Positions 47,945 through 59,409 of a DNA stretch of 64,000 bases are shown here, in pieces (the first letter of the stretch is position 1; each line of letters starts with the position of its first letter). The notes below the pieces were generated by a model. The model saw only the letters and a list, made by a program, of their open reading frames with translations, was not told the DNA's origin and searched no databases. Source of the DNA: Albula goreensis. Taxonomy: Eukaryota > Chordata > Actinopteri > Albuliformes > Albulidae. Where the stretch lies: positions 32,876,052 to 32,940,051 of the forward strand of contig CM040747.1 in assembly GCA_022829145.1 (NCBI GenBank), read 5' to 3'. Made by a program: the position numbers and the translations under genes.

Positions 47945-50900
47945 GTTACCATGCGATATTTCTGTCATTGTCAACGTAATTGCATGTTTTGCTATATATG
48001 TTGCACTATACAGTAATCATATCCTGAAAGGTTGCCTTCATACAGTATACTGTAACTGCCTTTATGAAAGGATCTAAGGTGGCCATGACTAAGAACACAT
48101 GAGAAGTATATTATGTATATAATATCACGGAACATTATCAAAATTTGGTTCAGGATTTTTACATCTATGTATTTGTTTTAGTTACCATTAGTGTTGTTGA
48201 TTGATGCATACTGATTTCAGATCAGTCCATGCTGTCTTCGCTGGTTTTCATGTTCCTCGTGATCCTCGATGCTAAGTGCTAGAAGAGAGGTAGAAAGCCT
48301 GGTCTGTCAATATCCTCTTCAGGACTGCTCTTCAAAGCTAGCAATACAGGTAGAGCAGTCCATCAGAGTAAATTCCATTTTTAAACCATGATCTTCATCG
48401 TTTTCTTTGCTGTGGACCTATGTTCTTGCACAAGTACACATTACTATGTCACTCAGCACTTTCACTGAAGGGTTAGACCTTATTTTAACTTCAAAGTCAA
48501 ATGCATCTATTTGCTTCCCCAAAATGCACTTACATTTCAAAAGCAGAAATTATTATTCCAGGGAGAAAGGTAGGTATTCAGATGATATCCGGTATATAAA
48601 TATGTACATTTTTTTAATTTTCAACCATGGAACATATAGAAGCTACACAAAAATAAACTGCAGGTAACATACATTTTTGTGCATTTTTAGTTCGGCTGTA
48701 AAAATAAGGCCAGAAAAGTTTGAAATTTGGAAATGCTACCACATTTTTTTTTTTTTGAATATGGTAAACATGTTTACTCATTAAAAAGAAAAAAAACCTG
48801 CTTTACAAATTCTTTCGGTTTGCCCGGAGGCTGCTTGTGTATAACCATGGAAGTCAGAAACATGCACAGAATGCAAGTGGTTAGCCCTTGTGAAGAGAGG
48901 CTAAATTATAAGTGAACTGATATGCTGATCTCTCGCGCACATGGATGTCGGGGCCGTGCCCTGTTACAGGGGGATCGTCTAAAGACGGCAGACGCGCCTC
49001 ATATTGATACTAAAAGTCCACTCGTTCCGACTGCCCACAGCGAGGCGATTTTCCTCCTTTTCCCCTCCACCGGCTGTGGATAATTAGACGTGTTTATGTG
49101 CGAGGGAGGCAAGCAGCCTGGAGGGGGATTCTGTTGCCAGGGAAAATGAAAGGTGTGAATGGGGGAGTACTCTGATGTAGAACCAGACCATAATCACCCT
49201 AACGATGTTTGGACACCCCATCCAACATTTTGTAGATGCCCTTATCTTGAGTACACATATTTAATGCAAAGAGCATATATGCAGCTAGATATTTAACTAA
49301 AGCAAGTCAGATGAATGACGTTTCTCAAGAGTACGACAGGGAATCACAAGCAATCACTGAGTTACATCACTAAGCCCAGCTCCATTACCACATAGCGCTT
49401 TTGAGATTAGCACTGAGTTTGATTGATCATTGTCAGTCAGTGCAATGCAATAACGAATGGCTCTTTCACCCATACATATTGTAGATGTTTTACATGATGG
49501 TTGATAAATACTCCTATTGAGTATTGTTCGTTCTCTGATACTCATACAATTATAGGCAATGTTGCTTTACTTTGATTACTTTTCTTCAAAATGTCTGCAT
49601 CCTACATGAAGTTCTGTATCAATGGTATTTTGCCAAGGAAAAGTCTTTGTAATCAAGGGCCTACAGTAACTTCTTGGCGAATGCCAGTGCATTTGTCATT
49701 GTCCACACTTAAAAGGGCATCTAATTTTTTTTTTTTGCCTTGCATAGGCCGTAAACCAGCCAAGTAATTTAAAGTTAGGATTGCTGCTGCCGCATGGTCA
49801 TTTGGTGTTCTGTTTTAGCCAGGATCCAGTTTTAGCCGTTACAGGAAGTTGTTCTTGTTCTTTTATCAGAATTCAGAAGTTCTTCCCTCTGCTTGTTATC
49901 TGTGTTCCTAGCTTAGTTCATCTCTAAGAGCTTTGATACAGTGGATATTTATGCTGTGACAGGATCTCTTGGCAACACAGTTGTAAAACGAGGGGAGAAA
50001 AACAATGTAAAAACATATATTTTGCGTACAGCAAATAACTCCCTGAGAATCGTTCAGGTTCTTCCCTTTAACAAGTTTCGATGGCAAGTTCCTTCTGAAC
50101 TCTGCCTTTGCAGTTCTGCCGGCTTTATGATACATTCTGCTCACGTGGCAGGGACTGAATGCCAGAACCTTCCGCACTTGTGGGTAGAGATGCGACTTCC
50201 GCCCACCAACCCCACCAAATCCTGGCTCAAAGATTTTGAGCGATGACTCAGCTACAAGAAAGAGAAAGGCAGGATGGGGGAGACAATTGAGTTAAAGGTT
50301 ACATCCACGCGGCGGGAGTCTGTCCGGTCTCCATTATCACATCACGCTGCTCAAAATTGGTGCTAGTGCACACCATGTGGCAGTCCTAATCAAACTACAT
50401 GGCAGTACCTCTACTTTTTGAAGGTGGGCTTTTCCACTCCCAAATAAACGTAGACTAAAGCCAACTTTGGATTGGCCAAATTCACCCTCTGAGGCCACCA
50501 ATCAACTTGCAGGCAGCCTTTGACAAACAAAACGATCTGTATTGCCGTTTATGTTCATTTACCTAGCACTGAAAAGGACAGAATTGTTATTATTGCTATT
50601 GAATTACATATAGAATGTTGTTTTATTACTGAAATTGTATTATATGCTATCAGCCTGAGGTATTCACCTGTTGTGGTTCATTTTCATTATTATGGTTGAT
50701 AATACAATTGGTTCGCTATCGTCTTGGCCCTTCATTCCCCTTTTATGTACTTAAGCACTGCAGGCAGAACACCTTGGAGGAAGTGAGGTCGGGTGAAAAG
50801 TCTTAGCTAAACAAGTGAGCGGTATATTATTGATCTCACACTGTCTCGTTTATTTGTTTCATCGTAACTTTTCTGCTGCGTTTCAATTTCATAACACTTT

Positions 50901-51959
50901 TGAATTTGTCTGAGAATATTTTGTTATATATATATTTTTGCAATTTTAACCAGGTCACCATGCCAATTTCTTTTTGCCAGTGAAACTCTGAATGAGATAT
51001 ATGTGATGTGGAGTGTGAATCTCATTACTTTCTTGGACTGGGGCTACAAGGTAGAAAATTGTTTGAAAAAGGCACCGTGATGCATGTTTTCCAGACATTT
51101 TTCACGAACGCTTAATTACCTCATAAAAGGTTTAGTCTGTAATTTGATCTAATAAAAACGCGACCCTCTCCAAATGCCTTATAGCACAATACAATAACGA
51201 AAGCATAAATTTATATTACCGACTAAAAACCCTCGGATGTGAAATGTGTGACTGTTTCTAGCATATTGTGGCTTTTAATCATCCTTAAAGACATTAGAAG
51301 ACTCTTATTAAGAACAATAAACAGCTTGTCTTAGTTATGGGGTTGCAGCTACGGTTGGAACAAAAACCAGTTGATACAGGGTTTGGGAATGCGGTCTGGT
51401 ACTGAATCCCGACTGTGTAAGCACTGAATGTGGCTGGTCTGGTAGGACTGCTGCAGTCCAACGAGAAGCGGTGTCCTCCGAAGGAATGAGCATACAGCTA
51501 ATGCTAGATGGAAAGTGGCAGCAGCTGTCAGAATGAGATTAGAGAGCGCGCTTGCTTGCATTGATGGAGGATGTTGCAGTTATGGGATAAGCTGATGAAT
51601 TCAACAGGGCAGTCCAAAAACGAGAGGAAACAAAAAAGTACAAAAGTAGTATAAAATTGGATAAAAATGTATCTTGCTTCTCTTTTCATTTTTTTTCCTG
51701 CCCGATTTTTTCCGAACCTATACTGGTTGACCTCGCCGCAGCACCTGCTCTGATGGCTTTTGGGAGGAGAAGCCGAGCATGTGACTCCAACGTTTCACAT
51801 GATGACGCTCTCGCTTGTTTTCACGCAGCAGCTGCGCCACTAATTGCACGTTGCCTATGACGTCAGAGGATGACGCAGTCAGTGTACCCTCAGTTTGTGC
51901 CACCGCAGGTGTCCAGCATGACCAGAGTGGGCGCTATAGCGATGAGACTTTAAATAAAC
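47945..51959. other. Intergenic DNA with possible regulatory sites
   Basis: No gene is recognised. TGACGTCA, a perfect CRE-type palindrome, lies at 51858-51865, with TGACGC half-sites at about 51803 and 51870. 48990-49110 has a CNE-like, CpG-containing texture (GTGGATAATTAGACGTG). The 89- and 101-codon frames at 49908-50246 overlap on opposite strands and are not credible genes. Confidence 0.42.
51858..51865. promoter_or_regulatory. CRE-type palindrome TGACGTCA
   Basis: This is a full consensus site for CREB/ATF dimers, with TGACGC half-sites about 50 bp upstream and a few bp downstream. Full sites are uncommon in methylated vertebrate DNA because CpG decays, so retention is mildly suggestive of use. 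No promoter was defined around it. Confidence 0.4.
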
Positions 51960-52122
51960 TTTAGCTGGCTTATCCCCTACCATCCCCAGCGAGGTTGGGC
52001 CAATTGCTGTCTCGTCAAAGGGGACCTCTGGCTATGGCCAGGCAATGACGAGACCGAGCTTTGAACCCCCGATCTCAGGGCTCCCAGGCAAACGTCTTAG
52101 CCTCTCAGACGCCCACTTGTTT
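51960..52122 (-). mobile_element. tRNA-derived SINE, degraded
   Basis: On the minus strand, GGGCGTCTGAGAGGCTAAGACG followed by TTTGCCTGGGAGCC and CGGGGGTTCAAAGCTC reads as the D-arm/A box, anticodon region and T-arm/B box of a tRNA of the Leu/Ser style. A non-tRNA body follows (CATTGCCTGGCCATAGCCAG, then CAATTGGCCCAACCTCGCTGG). The head-plus-body order identifies a SINE rather than a tRNA gene. The family name is not known to me. Confidence 0.65.
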
Positions 52123-54167
52123 CTCTTTTCTATATTGTGCTGCCACAGGGAGAGTCAGAAATATCGTGTTCATTTGAACCACTGAACTCAAATCAAACAT
52201 GGAATGGATATACGAGGGCCATGCGTTCAAGGACCGAAAATCATTTCATGACTACAGATGGTTGTATGTGCTGTGTATTTGAAAACCGGCATGCTAGTGA
52301 CCGTCTTTGTGTTGTTTGAATGGACATTATTATTTATCTGTATTTGTATTTGTACAGTTGGACTCCTTAATGCCCTGTTGAAAATTGGCCTGAGAAGAAT
52401 TATACATTTCTGCTTAACTGGACTGAAATGAAATTTCACAGCGCTTGTGATCCGAAATGCTCAGATTAGATTCTCAAGGTTAGAACACTGTGGTCATGTA
52501 TACCCTTTCGCTCTGTAATTAACTCAGTGCCCTCATGGCCGTATGCTAAATGTAAGCAATGTAGGTCACCCTGGGTAATCCCATTCCAACATTATGCCTC
52601 GTTAATGATCCAGAAAATTAATTATACTTTCCCCGATATGGTAACACAGTACCAGAACCTGACACAGCTCAAAATATAATAAATAAAACCTTAATGGAAA
52701 TGAAAAGGCCTCCATCTTTATTTAAAAAATGATATAATATTGACAATTGTAAAATGGTGAATTCCCTTACAACAAATTTTGTGCACAGCTAGAGGCACGT
52801 GTGAGGTTCATTTTTTTGGTTTAGGTCAAAACAAGTGCTCTATGTGTTATGATTTTGCCATAGCGTTTGTGCTGTGTAGGTTTAGCTTGCTTATTTTTGA
52901 AAGCATCAGAGCAGACTTGGAGCGGGTTGGATGGGGGAGGTGTAGTTTGGGGGTGGCGCCGGGTGCTTTGTGTGGGCGGAGTGGTGAGCCAGAGGGCTGG
53001 TGGCCAGCGTGACCCAGGTGGAGGTTTTACCACGCTGGGCGCTGTTGTCAGGACGGCTCAGCCGTGCGATTTGTTAGTGCGGGTAACCTGGCAGCCGTGC
53101 AGTTTTCTTCAGGGCCTCAGCCAGGAGACTGACAGGTAACGGAGTCTGCCATGCCGGCGTCGGCCAAAACCGCTCATTAGTAGGCTCTATTTTGGTCTGC
53201 CACAGGTGAGGCCGGCGCAGCAGAACTCACCCAGCTTAGTCTGTATGAAATACCAAGGGGAAATACTGAAGGGGCTTTAGAGGCAAGAATAACATGAGAT
53301 GAACTTCACTGACCTCAAAAGGCAATTTGTCATCGTTAGATTTTGGGAATCAAAAGGGGGAACCAAAGAAGGGGTGAATTTAACTACAAATCTATACAGT
53401 TATCGTGGATGCCATGATATCACATTTGTGAATGAAAAATTGTTGTACATAAACTACTTCAACAGAAGTATGCCAACAGCTGAAAGGCAACACTAACGGA
53501 TGTCATTGAAGTGAAATATCAGAATGTATGACATCCTCATAGGATCACCGGCGTAATTACTGGGCTGATCGGTACAGTCAGTGAAACAGACCGGTCCAAA
53601 TAACTTCACAGGAAATAACAATTACGGGTGAAGGTCGTTTACCTTAATTATACATGGATTATGCGGCTAATCGAAGCAAAGGCGATAGCCGAGCTACGCT
53701 ACTGTTCACTTGTGCCAGACCACACCAGGGGACTGGAACACATTTGTTGGGCTTTTATTTCAGTTGTAACAGACAAAAAAAAAGTGACCGTCTGCTTCTT
53801 CTGGGTGAGCACAAATTTGATTGGTGGCTGCGCTGACAGTCACCACAGGGGACATCCCTTCCCTGGTGTCACGGAGGCATCAACCACAAAGGCACATTGG
53901 AATTTAAAGAAAAAAGCAGAGATGACTGGAGGCCCTCCGGTGCAGGACACACCCACATACAGTATGACCATCAAATCAGCTGTATTTTGAGAGGGGAAAA
54001 AAAACACTAGAGGCGTAATGCTCTTTGATGTGTGAAAGAAACAGAAATCTGAAAGAACAGAAACAGAAAAATGGTTTCTGGAGCTTGCCAAAGCATCTAT
54101 TTCAAGGGAAAAAATTGTACCCCATTCAGCCTTTTCACAATTCGAGGCAGTGATTATTGATATAGAC
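52123..54167. other. Intergenic DNA with a G-rich patch
   Basis: 52920-53035 is G-rich on the plus strand (GGATGGGGGAGG, TTTGGGGGTGGCGCCGGG) and may form G-quadruplexes. No gene is recognised. The 120-codon frame at 53628-53990 has no domain. Confidence 0.45.
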
Positions 54168-54340
54168 CAGTGGTTTTAAATCCTGGTACTGAGAGTTGAA
54201 GAGTAATTGATCAATTAACTAAATACACAGTCGACGCAACTTATCTGGCATCTTGGGTCTAAACTGACTGTGGAATTTAAGGTGAGAAACAAAAATCAGT
54301 GTACCATGTGACTGTCTGAGACCAGAAATGAAGATCACTG
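54168..54340. mobile_element. Short non-autonomous DNA transposon (CAGTGGTTYT...CCTGG type)
   Basis: The left end CAGTGGTTTTAAATCCTGG and the inverse of the right end CAGTGATCTTCATTTCTGG are related terminal repeats. The interior (TAATTGATCAATTAACT, then TGGGTCTAAACTGA, then AAGGTGAGAAACAAAAATCAG) follows the order I know from a widespread vertebrate/fish repeat whose consensus begins 'CAGTGGTCTCCAATCCTGGTCC'. The element is 173 bp and non-coding. Flanking 8-mers (ATATAGAC and TAAAGTAA) do not match convincingly, so the insertion is probably old. Confidence 0.7.
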
Positions 54341-54780
54341 TAAAGTAAAAGAGATATTTCATCCATTATTAATATTTACATTAAATACCCTCCACAGAAT
54401 GAATATCTAGTTACAGTCTGAATATCTAAGTACAGTTATCAAAGTGTCATATATATATCAGGACAAGGGAAGAATTCCTCTTTAAAACTCGGCAGTATGA
54501 ATATCTAGCTGCCATTACCGACAGCAAATTGAAGTTCAAAACTGAAAATGCATTTGCAAATATGTGGAGACTATGTGAAATCTTTGACTGAAAGCACCAT
54601 ACCAAGATTGAATTCACATGTGAATGAGTCCTTGACAAAGGACAACTTTATGATATATCATTAACTTGATAAAAGAAATATGTTGGAAGCTGGGGGCAGA
54701 GTTTGTTGAAAAATAAGGGGTGTGTACCAAAGAAATCTGCTGATTCACACTTGTAGACTTTACATACCTGCACCAATTTA
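54341..54780. other. Intergenic DNA, nothing recognised
   Basis: AT-rich unique sequence. Confidence 0.5.
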
Positions 54781-54850
54781 CTATACTACTCTATACTATA
54801 CTATACTATACTATACTATACTATACTATATCATACCATACTATATATAA
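54781..54850. repeat. CTATA pentanucleotide microsatellite
   Basis: The core at 54791-54830 is eight perfect CTATA units. Imperfect units on both sides (CTATACTACT, TCATACCATACTATATATA) bring the array to about 13-14 units. Confidence 0.95.
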
Positions 54851-55329
54851 ATAACTGAATTTTGTATAGAGGCACACATATTTACATACAAACCTTGATC
54901 TCTGCACACATTCACCTGCCCCAGCAGTCCCTTCACCCACCACCAGCCAATGAAAATGTAAAGTGAAGAGACCTTTTCCCGACCCTTCCCTATGTGAAAA
55001 TAATGTAGATGCCATGCTAATCCCATCCATGCAAATGAAATGCAAATGCGCCGTTCGCGACTTTGATATGCGCATCCTGATAAATGTCCCAGATGCCGGC
55101 GCGCGGAGAATGAGAAGTTGTGCTGTATGGAAACGCAGTGCCCTGTGGATCTATGGAGATGCATACTCCACAAGGGCAAATTAAGACCTATTCTCCTCCA
55201 TCCCCATCCATTCTATTTTTACCCGTAAGAATTTGCTCATTGGGCAGAAAAAAAAAGCAGAGCGGACCAGGATGGATGTGCTCCGGAGTGAGACTGACTT
55301 CCCAGCGATCAGTCACAGCACTGGGGACG

Positions 55330-55800
55330 AAAAAGGGCTATTCCTGGGGAAGCATCGGTGCCGGCGACTTGTCAGTTGTGTAATTCCGTACGCTTCCGAG
55401 GGGTAGACACGTACGTGCCAGCTAAAGACAGCGGGCGTGCTCTGTTTGAACACGAGCCCGGCCTGCACTTTGCTTCGCTCGCCCCCCAAACAACCCCCCC
55501 CCCCCGTCCCCCTACCTTGCGGCTGACACATGAGGACACGTCCGCGGGACGATCTATCAGCGCCGATCAAGCGGGGCACGGGGGCAGAGCCATAGTCACC
55601 CTGTCTTCGCCGGCGGCTCTTTACGCCGCGCCAGGAATGCAAACTTAGCTCAAACGACCACCGCCACACATGACCGGCCGCCGCTCGCCTCCTGACACGG
55701 GACATTCCAACTTTCGCTCATCCTAGCAGGGCCCTTCGCGTAACGTCAACATCAATCACTCGCCAACGACCGCCAATTTCGGCCTGTCGGGTTACGCAGA
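55330..55800. promoter_or_regulatory. CpG-rich, island-like block
   Basis: CpG dinucleotides are far denser here than in the flanking DNA (GTGCCGGCGACTTG, CGTACGCTTCCGAGG, GTCCGCGGGACGATC, CGCCGGCGG, ACGCCGCGCC, GACCGGCCGCCGC, TTCGCGTAACGTC). In vertebrates unmethylated islands of this kind mark promoters or developmental regulatory regions. A C12 run at 55494-55505, with further C tracts, lies inside. No TATA box, first-exon start or splice donor could be tied to it. The 130-codon minus-strand and 96-codon plus-strand frames are compositional. It could be a promoter of an unseen gene, an orphan island, or a GC-rich repeat. Confidence 0.4.
55494..55505. repeat. C12 homopolymer inside C-tract cluster
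   Basis: Twelve C residues, flanked by C6 about ten bases before and C5 shortly after. The minus strand could form a G-quadruplex. Confidence 0.9.
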
Positions 55801-56629
55801 TGAATCTATACATAGTGATTCCATTGTCATTGGTGTTATTGTTGCATAGGGCATTTATTATTTTCCCTGCATAATTTTGAATATCGTCCATTAAATATGC
55901 CACCAGACCACATCTCCTCTTCATGCTTGATTTAGTAATGGACAGCGAGCCAAACCTTTAATTGATCTCTCAAAATTGAAGAGCATTTCAGTGATCTCTC
56001 GCTTATGGGAAAGGGCCTTCAAATCTATATAATAATATAGATTTGATAATAAACCTATATAATTATATATTATAATATAATATCTCGAATAAAACAAAAG
56101 TTGGGCCTGAACTGCCTTAGACACATGGTATTCTCCTTAAAAAAAATAACCGTTATGCAGTTTGCTAGTTTCTTGTTAGTCACATGGGAAAACGCTGATA
56201 AAACATGGCTCCTAATTGGGAATACTCTATTTATTTGATGAAAGGTTTCATAAATGTTGCCAGCCAGAGCGAGTTTGAACAATGAAAGAGTAAACAATTC
56301 CGTAATTGAAAGGATGAATTAATTCCATACAGCTTATTTTAATCATTTCGTTAATTGTATCAAAGCATGTTGTTTACTTATTCTACCTTAAATAGAATCC
56401 AAATGAGTCATTTTAGTTTGTTTTTTCCCTTGTTTATTTCTTACTTCACATGATTAGTATCAACAATGAGCTCACTTTTTCCTCATACACAGATGTAGCA
56501 GGGCAGAGTTCTTCATATAGGCAACATTTCGCTAACTGTATCTTGAGAAGGAAGTGATCCATCAGACACAAAATAATGTATTTGGGTAAAGAAATCCAAC
56601 TTGCTTCACACTGAATATACTGTCTATGA
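55801..56629. other. AT-rich DNA with a perfect hairpin
   Basis: 56021-56044 is a perfect inverted repeat (AAATCTATAT-AATA-ATATAGATTT) inside a longer AT-rich, self-complementary stretch up to about 56085. No gene is recognised. Confidence 0.55.
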
Positions 56630-56652
56630 ACACACACACACACACACACACA
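56630..56652. repeat. AC dinucleotide microsatellite
   Basis: An uninterrupted AC run of 23 nt. Confidence 0.97.
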
Positions 56653-56804
56653 GCCGTCTGCCTCAGCTTCCACTATAGGGTGTGACAGTTATTGTTTCGA
56701 TTCTAAGATTTTCCGATCTCTCTTCTTATATTCCAGGTAGTAAAAACACATAATTTCATTTTAGTTCAGTTGTGAGCATCAGAGCAGTGAAATGATTTGA
56801 CAGT

Positions 56805-56955
56805 TGGGTTTCCGCCTCAGAGGTAGAAGGGTTTGATTTCCAAGCAGGGCATTGTCGATGTAACCTCGAGGAAGGTACTTAACCTGAATCACCATATAAA
56901 TACATAGAGTGTAGAATGTATACTTTGTGGGTCAGTCTGGATAAAAATGTCATCG
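56805..56955 (+). mobile_element. tRNA-derived SINE, degraded
   Basis: GTTTCCGCCTCAGAGGTAGAAGG then GGTTTGATTTCCAAGCAGGG is a worn tRNA-type head; the B box is recognisable as GGTTTGATTTCC. The body CTCGAGGAAGGTACTTAACCTGAATCACC corresponds to 'CTTGAGCAAGGTACTTAACCTGAATTGC'. The 3' part GTCAGTCTGGATAAAAATGTCATC corresponds to 'GTCGCTTTGGATAAAAGCGTCTGC'. It belongs to the same broad family as the copy at 12808-13014 but is more diverged. Confidence 0.75.
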
Positions 56956-57071
56956 GTTTTGGTCCCTTCTAACAGAGAATGAATCACTGTACATCCTGGA
57001 TTGTGTTTCGAAGTGATCAGTTTTGGTAGCAGAGTACTTTCACAGGGGGATGTTTACCAGTTCAGCGTAAC

Positions 57072-57458
57072 CAGGGTGTGAACTACAGGGGAGCCAGGGG
57101 ATTGGCTCCCCTTAATATGACATGAGCTCCCCTGAAAACATGATTTGAGAAATGTTTTGGGGGGGGGCTGTAAAATATTGACAATATGCTATTTTTGCCA
57201 TGCATTTCTATTTTTCTGTATCTTCATCATCATGGATCATGCGTAAAATGAGGCTATTATCAAAGTATGATTCATAAATGAGGGTTGATTCACGTTAATA
57301 AAGATACCGGCATGCATGCTATTCTTGCCATCACCATCAAAGTGTTTCTTTGCAGAAACAACAGTGACAGTCAGTCCTCTATTTGAGGCACAGGCCACAG
57401 CCCTCCCCCCCCCCGAAAAAAGGGCTCCCTCGAAAGCCATGGTATAGTTCGGACACTG
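57072..57458. mobile_element. hAT MITE with probable 8-bp TSD
   Basis: The left end CAGGGTGTGAACTA and the inverse of the right end CAGTGTCCGAACTA match at 11 of 14 positions. The flanks AGCGTAAC (57064-57071) and AGAGTAAG (57459-57466) match at 6 of 8. Subterminal runs of G near 57160 and of C near 57403, and GGGAGCC/GGCTCCC pieces at both ends, add to the inverted organisation. The 387-bp element has no transposase frame. This end type (CAGGGTGYGAACTAC) is common in fish hAT elements. Confidence 0.75.
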
Positions 57459-57466
57459 AGAGTAAG

Positions 57467-58661
57467 TGAAGAGATTCGCAGCGACCAAGGGATAAACTCT
57501 GAAAGTGCAGTGTTTGCAGAAGCGTGTCATGCTCCGTCAATCAGAAAGACCCACATCGCCCTCCGTATCCCCTGAGCAGCGGACTTGTGGGGAGATTTTG
57601 CAGAATCCTGTGCTGCTCCCCGCCACTCAACAGAAGGCCTGGGACGCAGACTTCCCTCAGGTCCTGTTATGGGTCACCCTTCTACCTCTGAGGCGGAAAC
57701 CACGGTTTGCCGTGCGAGTCGACCGGCCGCACCCCTGCTGCCCTTTATGAGTGACAGAGCTGAACCTTCCAGTTGACCTGGTCTCGGGTTGGCTCCCCGA
57801 CCCGGGCTGCCTCTGCTGCTGGTCAATGTACTCGCATAAAGCCACACGACCAACTGGCCTGCACACACCAGCCCAATCTCACCAGCAGAGAAGTTATGAC
57901 GTCCCCTGCATGGGCCAAGGCTTTCTGCCTGGGCGTCTTCAACTCCCATTGGTCCATTGTTAGTGACTGGGAGGGCACCTGCGCCACAGGTTGCTGTTTC
58001 CAGTTCCAGAGGTCCTAATTTCTACCCAGGATCCACCAGCACTGAGTCCCAGCTCCCTCCTGCCTCAACGGGGACACTGCTAGTATTGCTGCCCTGGATG
58101 ACTGCAGGCCTTCAGATTTAGACTCTGTGCTCTCATTAGCAAGGTAGCTAATTTTTAAGACCTGGGCTGTGGCTGCTACGGACGGTTAGAGGTTAAGTTG
58201 AACTCTGTAGATGGTCATTGATTCCTAAATAATATCTGAGCCTAAGCTAATTGACGATGAGTTTCGTTGGTCCATTGCTACCGGACAAATATTAACACTG
58301 CGGAGTTCTTTTATATTTTTTTAAGAGACTGATAATGACTTGATAACTTTTCCTTTGGTACAGGATAAATCACTCCTCGATGCACTACAAATCAGAACAC
58401 CTCTGCGTAATGAAATGCATTGGGAATGCAAGCCCAGCTTTTTTTGCCACCAAACACTGACTGTTGGCCTCATTAATAAAGACAAACGATACGTTCAATA
58501 TTTGATTAATGTGTTACACACAAGGGATAAAATTCCCCTCTCCAAAGACACGAGCCCTTCCCACGCACGCCCTCCGTGACAGCACCGCTGGGAACCGCAC
58601 ACATGGAAAGGAGGCCAGGTACAGAACGTAAGAAACAATATGGTTGTGATGCAAACCGTGT
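57467..58661. other. GC-richer intergenic DNA without a gene
   Basis: 57540-58050 is richer in GC and carries six overlapping short frames on both strands, none with a recognised domain or signal peptide. That pattern is expected from GC-rich DNA with few stop codons. No exon could be defined. Confidence 0.42.
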
Positions 58662-58795
58662 GCGAGGGTGGCTCAGAGGTTAAAAGCCCAAGCCTGTTAC
58701 CTGAAGGTTGCAGTAGGCACCGATCCCCAGGGGGGCCACTGTTGCAGTACCCTTCAGCTACACGCTCAGCTCCGATTGTTTCTGCAAATGCCCCG
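58662..58795 (+). mobile_element. tRNA-derived SINE fragment
   Basis: GAGGGTGGCTCAGAGGTTAAAAGCCCAAGCCTGTTACCTGAAGGTTGC followed by CCGATCCCCAGG reads as a tRNA head with a short insertion in the B-box arm. AGTACCCTTCAGCTACACGCTCAGCTCCGATTGTTTC is a mutated form of the 'GTACCCTTGAGCAAGGCACTGAACCCCGATTGCTCC' SINE body. The tail is lost. The 165-codon minus-strand frame at 58495-58992 runs across this element and is a shadow. Confidence 0.7.
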
Positions 58796-59129
58796 GCCGT
58801 ACACAACGAAAGCACGCTACAGAACGATGCCTCAGTCACCCTGAAGAAGTACTGGCCCAGGAAAATAAAGACAAAAAAAATGCAATGAGACGAGACCCAG
58901 TTTTCTGCGTCGAAAAAGCTTTGACTGTTTTGACCGACAGGCCCCAGGACACAGTGGCACTCTTGCGCTTGTTCTCGAGCTTGGCTTTGCAATTGACTCT
59001 GTGATTTGTCTGTGAATTACTCAATTTTCAATTTCCAACTTGCCTGTCTATCAAAAGAAAAGGCTGCAATCAGGTTGGCTGAGAACTCTATCATAAAGAT
59101 CTGAGGTGTGAAATAGGGATAATAATAAC

Positions 59130-59162
<33 letters not shown>

Positions 59163-59409
59163 GAATCATTAACAATCATAAAATCGGTAAACTTATGCAA
59201 CTGGACCTTTTGAAAAGAATGCAGGTCTGTGACATTCATGTGGCAACACACAATTACAAAAATCAAAATCAAAAAATGTACTGTTGTACACTTTACTTTT
59301 CCGAACACATAACTGAATGAAAAAAAAGCCTATTCAAACCTCTCGGCTCTGCTGTGTGTGGGGATTTGTGTATTCAGACTAAAAGGGGGAGCTGCAGTTG
59401 GACTGTGAA
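58796..59409. other. Intergenic DNA with a TAA microsatellite
   Basis: The TAA/AAC trinucleotide array lies at 59119-59162. Its flank does not match the two ATA-tailed repeat copies at 10419 and 30231. Confidence 0.5.
59119..59162. repeat. TAA trinucleotide microsatellite
   Basis: About fourteen TAA units with one AAC interruption near the left end. The poly-leucine run in the opposite-strand frame is an artefact of this repeat. Confidence 0.95.

Noticed and set aside
48041-48056. TACAGTATACTGTA palindrome as a regulatory or hairpin site
   Set aside because: The pairing does not extend beyond about 7 bp per arm. It is likely chance in AT-rich sequence.
55313-55705. 130-codon arginine-rich minus-strand frame in the CpG-rich block
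   Set aside because: GC-rich DNA has few stops. A comparable frame is open on the other strand, and no domain is visible.
58495-58992. 165-codon minus-strand frame, the longest in the window
   Set aside because: It runs antisense through a tRNA-derived SINE fragment and an A-rich tract, with no domain or splice context. It is a shadow.
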